Shown piece after piece: positions 7,823 through 14,640 of a stretch of DNA of 14,640 nucleotides. A program made the position numbers and the translations under genes. This DNA is from Leucogyrophana mollusca (lineage: Eukaryota; Basidiomycota; Agaricomycetes; Boletales), in assembly GCA_021014945.1 (NCBI GenBank), contig MU266782.1:1-14640 (forward strand). The letters run 5' to 3'. Position 1 is the first letter of the stretch; each line of letters starts with the position of its first letter. The notes under the pieces are model-generated. The model was not told the origin of the DNA, searched no databases, and was given only the letters and a program-made list of their open reading frames with translations.

Positions 7823-8351
7823 GCTTTCGTTCGTTCATCTTTCTTTGGTGGAAATCCAGCCCTCTGTTTACAGTCAGTTTAACTGGGACATTTTACCAAG
7901 GTCCCGTAAAACGGCGAGGTCACGTGCCGGGTGCCTTATCGGGCAGGCGTTTCCTTCCTCTTTGTGATCAGACTTACTCTCCCGAATATGGGAATCCGGC
8001 AACCTCCGAGACGCTCATTTCGCCTTCGCGCTGACTCATCGACGCGCTCGTTTGCTTCCTCCCCATCCACGGCGAACAGGCGCTGAATGTTATCACGCCA
8101 TAAAACCGTCTGGTTAAGTGATTTGTAGTTTTTCATGCGCTTGCGATTGACAACCTAGCAATCGGCGACCCACCCAGTCGCCGATCAGATTTCAGCCTCG
8201 GTTGTTAAAGCTCAACCGGCCACTCCATCAAAGTGGAATACTGTAGTGCTATTCTCGAAAGATGGTGTTGATTTCTCTATCTAAAATCTTATCAAGGACA
8301 CCCATCTTCTATAAAGTCCCAGCGATGTGACATTGAATTGGATATCTACCA
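7823..8351. other. Spacer between segment C and the UbiA gene
   Basis: About 530 bases with no recognised gene. A short minus-strand ORF (8136-7936) has no family resemblance and no splice support. TATAAAG at 8310-8316 may be the UbiA promoter, but it lies only 36 bases from the ATG, which would leave a very short leader. The sequence is not repeated elsewhere in the window. Confidence 0.5.
8310..8316 (+). promoter_or_regulatory. Possible TATA box of the UbiA gene
   Basis: TATAAAG 36 bases upstream of the chosen ATG at 8352. An ATG at 8324 is followed at once by TGA. The spacing would place transcription start almost at the start codon, so the assignment is weak. Confidence 0.25.
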
Positions 8352-9575
8352 ATGTCCTCTCAGCCCTTGCTGAATAACGCATCAGAATCTTCTTCGTCGC
8401 CCCAACATGTGTCGAGAGTTACCTTGCGAGGGTGCTACGAACTTATGCGCTGGCATAAACCTTTCATCGGCAACACCTTAGCATTCTGGCCGTGTGGTAC
8501 GCGGTCTGTCAGATGATAAAGCATCTCGCTCACCGGCATACGGCCACCTAGCTTGGGGTATTACTATGGCCGCTCTGGCTAATCACACACAGCCTCGATC
8601 TCTCGTTTTGCAAACAATCAAGTTCGGCATCAGCAGTCTGCTCTTGCATAGCGGTGGTTGCGTCTGGAATGATATTTGCGACGTCAGATTTGACAAGCAA
8701 GTCGGTAGGTTTGGTTCAGCGGCTCCCAGAGGTTGAATCTACTCACGGACTAACATCAGAGCGCACAAAAAGGAGACCTCTTCCCTCTGGTCGCGTCACG
8801 TTGGGTCAAGCCTGGGTTCTTTTGGTGCTCGTTGCGACTGCTTATGCGATCACACTCCCGGTCTCCAATAACACTACGTGAGTTTCCGTGGTATTCCACA
8901 GCCTCGGCGCTAAAGTCACAACACACCAGTGCGATACTGGGCTGCATCTGGGTTTTCCCTTTAACAGGTCTTTATCCACTGATGAAAAGGTGGACTTACT
9001 GGCCTCAAGCTTGGCTTGGCCTGGCCATGAACTTCGGCTTTCCGGTTGCCTGGGCATCTCAGACTGGTGAAGTGCGATCCATCGCCGTCTGGACCATGTA
9101 TCTGGGTACTGTTTGGTAACGTAGCCCATTTAACTTGCCGCATCTGATGAACTAACTGCCAATGACCAGTTGGACAATTGTGTATGACACCATGTACGCA
9201 GTCCAGGACCGCAAAGACGACGTAAAAGCGGGAATTAAATCCACCGCTGTCCTATTCAGCGATTGGGTCCGCCCTATACTTTCCATATTCGCGGCGTCAT
9301 TTGTGGCTCTTTTGGTTTTCTCGGGGATATGGAACGGACAGGGATCCGCTTACTTCGTCGTTTCATGCGGTGGTACGGGTATACATCTAGCATGGCAGCT
9401 ACTGGCTTGGAAAGTAGGCGAAGGCGCCGACGACGACGCGAAGTTCAATGTATGTTTGTTTTCCAGAGCGCTCGTGTCCTCCGCTAATTTATACCCGGCC
9501 ACCTAGTCTAACGGATTCATTGGCCTCCTCATTTTCGTTGGGGTGGCTTTGGATTACTCATCTCAGCGAACGTGA
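8352..9575 (+). CDS. UbiA-family polyprenyltransferase (COQ2-like)
   Basis: Six exons: 8352-8496, 8552-8704, 8760-8877, 8930-9115, 9170-9449, 9507-9575. All introns are 52-57 bases and GT..AG, with CTAAC branch sites in several. They join to 951 bases, 316 residues. UbiA enzymes are membrane proteins that move a polyprenyl chain from its diphosphate to an acceptor ring such as 4-hydroxybenzoate. Seen: RWHKP at 33-37, first Asp-rich motif NDICDVRFD (88-96), ERTKRRPLPSGR (100-111), YPLMKRWTYWPQ (154-165), second Asp-rich motif YDTMYAVQDRKDD (206-218), and several hydrophobic segments. The pattern is closest to fungal COQ2. Oddly, the N-terminus before the domain is only about 28 residues, Ser-rich and without an Arg-rich helix, so no mitochondrial presequence is visible. 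It may act outside mitochondria, for example in meroterpenoid synthesis (inference). No partner biosynthetic genes are in view. Confidence 0.93.
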
Positions 9576-10508
9576 CCAAAAAAAGCACTGGAATGGACTA
9601 GTCTATGCTACTGAACATGTCTCTTGGGTTATCCGTCAAGGATGGGTAACTCATTCAAGACTCGTCGATCCGATAACAGCGCTGTACCTCGTAATCATGT
9701 ATGATTATCACCCCCCAGACCACAAAAATCGAGTCACTCTTGTGGCAACTCCCTTCATCACCGCAGCGCAGGACAACCATGACCATTTGCAGTGACCATC
9801 AGTTAATGTATCAGGAGCACTGCCAGTAAAGTCGCCTCAGACAGTCTTGACGTGCACAGGTGCGGCGACGAACTGACCAGCCGGTACTCTACGGGTAGAT
9901 TCACCATTACTAAATATCAAGATCAGTGAGGACCGCCCTTCCTTCAGTGGAGGAATGAGGCATCTTTGGACACGCCATGGCGCCAGGCCTTGCTTGTTGC
10001 ATAGTGGACTGTCTTCCGCGAATGATTCGATAACAAGTTCGAGTCCGAGGGTTGTGGGCCCATGGCTAGGATCTTTTATACAGCCCCACTACTATTAATA
10101 CGGGGGCGAAGCTGCAACAGTCGCTGCTATCCTACCCAGCTGCAGCAGCTAGCGTAACTGTCGGACGCTGTCCCAGCTCTTGCAGCTGCCGCAATGACAC
10201 TCCGCCGTCTATCCCAAAGCTGCTTTACCCCAACTTCCTGGATGTCCTGCTCGAGTCCTCCCGCCGAGCTTGAAAAGCTACCCACGCCTCCCCAGAACGC
10301 GATGATGAATACTCTCAGTGAGACTGTGCACCACACCCTTACCAAGAATAGCGCACCAGCCTTCAATCCCACACCCCTCGCCCACCCTCGACGCGTTTCA
10401 GAGCCTGAGTCCTTTCATGAAGGGAGGTAAGGTTAATCAGCACCTCACGAAGGGGTGGTACGGGAGACCATAGACGACCTTCCTTGTTGGTCTGCTTGTT
10501 AATTCTAG
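9576..10508. other. Spacer downstream of the UbiA gene
   Basis: About 0.9 kb. The frame running on from the last UbiA intron stays open to 9795, but it is not the frame of the terminal UbiA exon and resembles no family. At 10194-10430 a plus-strand ORF includes PPAELEKLPTPPQNAMMNTL and ends just after a GTAAGG donor-like site (10427). An overlapping minus-strand ORF (10372-10127) is equally open, so the coding strand cannot be decided. No repeats shared with the duplicated segments were seen. Confidence 0.4.
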
Positions 10509-11039
10509 CTTGTACTCCGCATAGCGTTTCCATGGCTATTCAAGAATCTTCCACGTATCCCCATCGCTAACCTCCTCTACCTGGTGGCTCCAGTCTATTC
10601 TAGATCGGTGAAAAACAAAGCCGGGGGTGCGTCTTATGGGTATTGGAAAGACCTTTTAAACATCCTCGCACTTGCCGCCGCTCACGAGCTCCACATTGGA
10701 GAGGAGTTCTCTTCTCGTTTATCTCTCCTGCCCAACTACACGCGGCAAGTATCACGTCCGAAGTTCGTTCGAACGAGGAGCAAGAAGTGTGGTCGCGGGA
10801 AAAGGCGCTTAAAAAGCGCACGCCCGTTTGGTGAGGAAGCTAGTGCAGCCAAAGTTCCGTGTGCTCTATATGCCGTTGTCCAGCTCTTTGTCGATAGGTT
10901 GATGGAGGAGAGGCGCATTCTTGAAAAGATCTCGTCCCTGGCAGTTAACTTGAAGGATCGGGAATCACTAACCTTCTCCCTCTCCTTGTTACCGATTGAT
11001 ATATCCTTCTGCACCATTCACCGGCACTCTCCACTCTAG
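10509..11039 (+). other. Unrecognised coding-like stretch
   Basis: After an acceptor-like TTAATTCTAG (ending 10508) the frame reads IAFPWLFKNLPRIPIANLLY and stays open to the stop at 11037-11039. The later part includes VDRLMEERRILEKISSLAVN. A second frame across 10740-10834 is also protein-like (ITSEVRSNEEQEVWSREKAL, then a stop). The best-looking frame therefore changes near 10740, which suggests an unresolved intron or a decayed gene. No start codon or family is recognised. A neighbouring 188-codon minus-strand ORF (11555-10989) overlaps the next repeat and looks like a shadow. Confidence 0.3.
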
Positions 11040-11390
11040 AGTCCCCTTCTCCCTGACTCCATTCCCGCTTGAGGCCCACGTTCTCCGCACATTCTTCCAG
11101 CGACACATTCTGACACCCCTGCGACGCGCGCAATGCCTCCCAGAACCGCTCATGTCCGCCAACCGCTGGTATGGAATCATCTGCTCGCGTGCCTCATCCA
11201 TCCGCATGAACGTGGCTGGTGGAGTCACGGTGGTGGTCGGGCCGGCTACGTCTCTCCAGTATATTTCGGATCCAAGGGTTCCCGATGCTTCCACTAGGAG
11301 TATGAACGGTATGGCGCGGCTGTCACCGTCATGGGTTCGAGTGTCAAGTTGGTGCATGTTTAACCCGGTTGTAGCCCTGTATTTTCCACG

Positions 11391-11697
11391 AGATGCACGT
11401 TTAATGCGTAGCGCGTCGAAATGAGAAACTAAATTAACTGAGCCAGGAAAACATGCCGGGCGGATAAACATACCATGGAGCATCAGGGGGCCTACCGTGA
11501 CCGAGGTATGTTTCCATGACCTAGGCTGCATCGTAAATGAGTTGTCGATTTGCATACGTAGCTAGTACTTGCGGGACGGGAGCGATCGATCGATCCCGGT
11601 TCTATGTCTAGAGCTTGAGCACTCGAAAGGTGCGAAAGCGAATCCCATACGTCCCCGATGTCATCCCTTGTGGGACCAAGAGCAGACGGAGAGGTGC
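11391..11697. repeat. Dispersed repeat, copy 2
   Basis: Diverged, colinear match to 3017-3240: AGATGCAC.., GGGCGGATAAACA, CCGTGACCGAGG, CATGACCTAGGC, then after about 110 bases CTTGTGGGACCAAGAGCAG. The gap includes GATCGATCGATC (11584-11595). It sits immediately before segment D, so D may have inserted or duplicated next to it. Confidence 0.6.
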
Positions 11698-11909
11698 AAC
11701 GAACCAGATTTCCTGTGCGTTTTGTGTCTGTGTCACCCGTATAACATCGGCCAGGGACGAGGGTGCCGATCTTTGTTTGGAGGGCTTCTGCGCGTGTGTG
11801 GAACGATGTCAGCGGGAGGTGGCGGACTGGACGTCGGATTACGCACCATCAGAGTAAAACTTGTCAAACATAGCGGCGTTATCTTCGCTCAACCATTCTT
11901 TGCACCTCG

Positions 11910-12107
11910 TCAGGCTGGATCCAAACTCGCAGTACTCGACTGGGAAGGTGCATACTGAGCGAGAGCCAGGATCGATATCGACATGAGCACAGGATGGACA
12001 TTAGCATCGGACAGGTAGCTGGGGAGGTCACCTTTGCAGTAGAATACGTGTACTGGCTGCGTTGGCTGAGGATCTTGCGATTGAACTTGTTGGTCGGATG
12101 AAGACAT
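11910..12107 (-). other. Conserved antisense short ORF of the 5' module, copy in D
   Basis: 65 codons, starting MSSSDQQVQSQDPQ and ending SLDPA, with the same length and start as the copy at 1385-1582 and several amino-acid differences from it. It is divergent to secreted-protein gene D. The short polar N-terminus followed by a hydrophobic patch could be a first exon, but no donor site is conserved between copies. Function unknown. Confidence 0.25.
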
Positions 12108-12433
12108 GATTGCTCGTGAGGAGAAGCGGTTACGTAAGACTATGTGTCGGTCCCGCCTTCGGGCGCACTTCTCGTCCTCTCCGTGAACGCACCACGCTTA
12201 CTAATTATCTAGAGTCCTTGCACTTGGGAGAAGATAGAAGGTAAATCCTTAAAATATCGATTCGCAGACGGCTCAGTCCTGCAAGCCGTTTACTCTAGTG
12301 GACCTGCAAATATCAACGTGCGGTTTGCAGCTTTGGAAACTACGCCCACGGGGCCACCTTGGTCCTTTTGATACCCTCCATGACTTTTGGACGTGTCTCG
12401 TTGGCCAACGGCTTGATGAGTTGAGCACTCGAA

Positions 12434-12780
12434 GCTGACCGGAGCCGATCCGCGGCAACGCAAACCCCGACCCACCTCGACACGATTGCTGCATCTGGCC
12501 AGATGAACGACAAACGACACATCGCTTGTCGTATGTGCGTTAAACCTCCAGTTAAAAAGGGCCACACTCCAGTGTAAAAGGTGCCACTCGTCTGGGTTGC
12601 CATACCTAAGCTGATCCGCGGCAACGCCGACTCCGACCTACCTCAACATGATTGTTGCATCTCGCCAGTTGAATGACAATCGGTGCACTGCAGTACACTG
12701 CCTGCCATGAATGTGCCTCAAACCCCCAGTCATAAAACGGCCCTACCCAAGTGCAAAAAAGCCCCACTCGGCTGAGTTGT
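12434..12780 (+). promoter_or_regulatory. Tandem promoter modules of gene D
   Basis: Two direct copies about 166-180 bases apart. Each starts near GATCCGCGGCAACGC (12447, 12613), followed by the conserved box in variant form (12498, 12664), CCTCAAACC/TTAAACC, a TATA region, and ACTCG.CTG.GTTG. The first TATA is degraded (AGTTAAAAAG). The second, CATAAAAC at 12731-12738, has lost its first T. Together with the frameshift in gene D, both degraded TATA sites suggest reduced expression. Confidence 0.55.
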
Positions 12781-12875
12781 CAGCGGAACGTTCGACGTCT
12801 TTCGTTTGCTCGTGTGTGGATTTCTTGTCCCTTCGTTCACTATCATACTGACTCACTCAGTCTGGAACGCACAGA

Positions 12876-13330
12876 ATGCTCTCCCGCCTTGCCGCTATCC
12901 TCCTCGTCGCTGGAATCTGCGCCATGCAAGCCACTGCCACTGATGCTTACGACGTAGATTTTTGTTCAGCGGGCCGAACTTGGACGGGACCAAAGAGCAC
13001 CACCACGTTGAGATAGGCCACAAATATTGGTTGAAGGATAAACTCGCTTGTGGATCGTGCAAGAAAATCTCGAAGGTACCGGCCGGGAAGCTGCACTCGT
13101 GGGCCATGGCAGCAACCTGCTCCATCGAGCTCAGGTTCTATGGTACAGAGGGCTGCAAGAATGAATACAGTAAGCGGTGCTCTCGTTCGTTCGTTCGTTC
13201 TTTACTCACACAGGATGCTTGCTTTTCGTTAGAAACGACGTATTTCCTCAAGGAGGGATTCATAGCCGACACTGACATACATGGCGATCTAGTTCATGCC
13301 CGCTCTTTTAAGGCTTGCCGGGTGGATTAG
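12876..13330 (+). pseudogene. Small secreted protein, copy D, frameshifted
   Basis: The start at 12876 opens a signal peptide like that of the other copies (MLSRLAAILLVAG..), but exon 1 has a run of five T at 12959-12963 where homologues imply two fewer (or one more) bases. Reading from the ATG terminates about 20 codons later; the rest of exon 1 (from 12962) continues in another frame to 13169. Downstream features are intact: CGSC, KVPAGKLHSW, a cysteine at the position-80 equivalent, LRFYG..GC, the 63-base intron 13170-13232 (GTAAGC..TTAG), and ARSFKAC before the stop at 13328-13330. One codon is inserted before KLACGSC. A T-run indel is a common sequencing error, so this could be intact in reality. 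As given, the secreted product cannot be made. Confidence 0.8.
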
Positions 13331-14039
13331 GAGGTTTGGTGGACGAGCATACACACATGTACACCGCTAGCGAGGAGTACCGACGAGTATGTGTCTACGA
13401 CGGAGAAGGGAAGGAGTGGTGTTAAAACAGCCGCTACATCATAAAAGATGTGTCCCCTCCCATGCAGGAGGAATATATCCGAGTCATGCGCTGTTTACAG
13501 CCTGTCTTGCCATATCCCTCCGAACAAACCCAGGCGTTCTCGAGGGGTCCGCTCATATCGCCCTCGAGTCATGTTTCCTTTGCTGGAGGCTGTCTCCCGT
13601 GCTCAGGTGGTTCAATATTATGATATGACAAGTCTGATGGATTCGCACAATTTACGGCTGACCTCTCCAGCACAACTTGTCTTTCCTCAACACCAACCGT
13701 TTGTTTCTCTCTGTATGCTCGACCACGCCCTACTCCTTCCTCTCAACTACTTCCTCTGCGTCCCTCTCTCAATGCAGCCGGCGACGTGCCTCCCCAATGA
13801 GCTCTCAACGCTCAGTCCAGCGTCCGACTACACCCTCCGGCGAACACACAATACGAATCCCGCCGCAGGGTCCGCGACAGACGTACACCATGCGGTGTGC
13901 CGCACCGATCCGTTTGCTCTTGGTCTCACAAAGGATGACCTAGCTACGGTATGCAAGCCGGCGACTGATCCAGCACCAGGTGGCGTTTCGTGTACGATGT
14001 GCCTCGGGGTTTGTTTGGCATGCTCACACTGCCCAACAA

Positions 14040-14640
14040 ATCGAGGGGGACACATCTTATTATGATGTTGTAGCTGTTTTCGCACTGTTCCATCTTCGCC
14101 TTCTCCGTCGATGAGGACACGGTACTCTTTGCCCCCAGCATCCACGTATGTACGTTCATCCACCAAACTTCCTATTACACCCGGCAAGCCTCAAAAGAGC
14201 GGGCATTGACGATATTGCCATGCACATTAGGCTCTGCGTCGCTGTCTCCGGTATACATCGATTCTAACGAAAAGCAAACATCCTATCAGTAAAGAACGAA
14301 CAAACAAGCGAAAGCGCCAATTACTGAGTATACTCTTGCAGCCTTTTTTACCGTAGAACCTGAGATTGACATTGCAGGTCGCTCCCAGGGACCACGAGTG
14401 CAGCTTCCCGGCCGGTATCTTCGTGATGTCCTTGCACGATCCACAAGCGAGTTTATCCCCTGGATATTTAGTGCCTATCTCAACGTAGTGGTGCTCTGCA
14501 GATCCGTTAAACATCGGCCCAGTGAAGAAAGTTATGTCGTAACCATCCCAGGCGACGACTCGCGTGGCGCAGATGCCAGTAGCGATGAGGATAGCGGCAG
14601 GGCGGAAAAGCATTCTGTGTGTTCCAGACTGAGCGAGTCA
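14040..14640 (-). repeat. Duplicated segment E, inverted, cut by the window end
   Basis: The minus strand aligns with the other segments from the leader (TCAGTCTGGAAC.CACAGA before the ATG) through gene E to the start of the 3' flank. The match fades near 14040, after GATGTGTCCCC. The outer part of the 3' flank is missing, so E's flank is shorter than those of B, C and D. The promoter lies outside the window. Confidence 0.8.
14175..14613 (-). CDS. Small secreted cysteine-containing protein, copy E
   Basis: Minus-strand exons 14613-14325 and 14263-14175 with a 61-base phase-1 intron (14324-14264, GTAATT..TTAG, ACTGAT branch), giving 125 residues. Reading through the intron goes out of frame, so only splicing gives the conserved end ARSFEACRV. 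The signal peptide is diverged (MLFRPAAILIATGICATRVVA). Mature features: NGS sequon, CGSC (57, 60), IPAGKLHSW, extra cysteine at position 80 as in B and D, LRFYGKKGC, and the C-terminal cysteine. The donor GTAATT is weaker than GTAAGN in the other copies, and the intron has lost most CGTT units. Its promoter is beyond the window edge. It faces gene D tail to tail, mirroring the A/B pair. Confidence 0.86.

Larger units (their letters stand above)
11757..13953 (+). repeat. Duplicated segment D (carries gene D)
   Basis: The most complete copy of the duplicated unit. It has the left edge shared with C (GAGGGTGCCGATCTTTG), the 5' module, two tandem promoter modules, gene D, and the full 3' flank to about 13953. 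The 3' flank contains an open plus-strand frame (13448-14065) that is interrupted in C and B, so it is taken as non-coding. Segment E begins, inverted, less than 100 bases beyond. Confidence 0.85.

Noticed and set aside
9448..9795. Open frame running from the last UbiA intron into the 3' region
   Set aside because: It is not the frame of the terminal exon, which reads FIGLLIFVGVALDYSSQRT then stop at 9575, and begins inside an intron.
10036..10062. GTTCGAGTCC as the T-loop of a tRNA
   Set aside because: No flanking T-stem pairing, no acceptor stem and no A/B box at the right distance.
10989..11555. A 188-codon minus-strand open frame
   Set aside because: It overlaps the dispersed repeat at 11391-11697, has no splice or family support, and plus-strand frames across the same DNA are equally open.
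12954..12969. GTAGATTTTTGTTCAG in copy D as a mini-intron rescuing the frame
   Set aside because: It starts GT and ends AG but is 16 bases, far below a spliceable length. The aligned bases in other copies are coding.
13448..14065. A 205-codon plus-strand open frame in the D 3' flank
   Set aside because: The homologous flanks of A, B and C are interrupted by stops or frame changes, and the translation resembles no family.

Overview
The window looks like nuclear DNA of a filamentous fungus, most probably an agaricomycete basidiomycete. Genes are split by short GT..AG introns of 52-67 bases with CTNAY-type branch sites. The one confidently named intact gene has six small exons, and several genes encode small secreted cysteine-containing proteins. 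There are no bacterial-type operons, ribosome binding sites, RNA genes or CRISPR arrays that I can support.

The window is dominated by five copies (here called A to E) of one small secreted-protein gene, each carried in a duplicated segment with shared promoter and 3' flank. A (2199-2643, +) and B (4231-3776, -) face each other tail to tail. C (6803-7255, +) stands alone. D (12876-13330, +, frameshifted) and E (14613-14175, -) form a second tail-to-tail pair. A, B, C and E are intact, each with one intron at exactly the same codon. The proteins have a signal peptide, an invariant CGSC motif and two similar halves that I read as a possible beta/gamma-crystallin-like double Greek-key domain. 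The last point is inference.

Between C and D lies a well-supported UbiA-family prenyltransferase (8352-9575, +, six exons, 316 residues). It has both Asp-rich motifs but no visible mitochondrial presequence. It may be a specialised-metabolism or non-mitochondrial relative of COQ2.

The spacers contain gene debris: a probable decayed gene with HW and NCQ motifs (54-911), a fragment of a DENR/TMA22 translation factor cut at the edge of duplicated segment C (5502-5725, -), an unrecognised coding-like stretch (10509-11039), and a dispersed repeat shared by 3017-3240 and 11391-11697. Overall this is a rapidly duplicating and rearranging accessory locus. The main novelty candidates are the secreted-protein family, its conserved microsatellite-bearing intron, and its tandemly duplicated promoter modules. 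Gene E begins 27 bases from the window edge, so the array probably continues beyond it.
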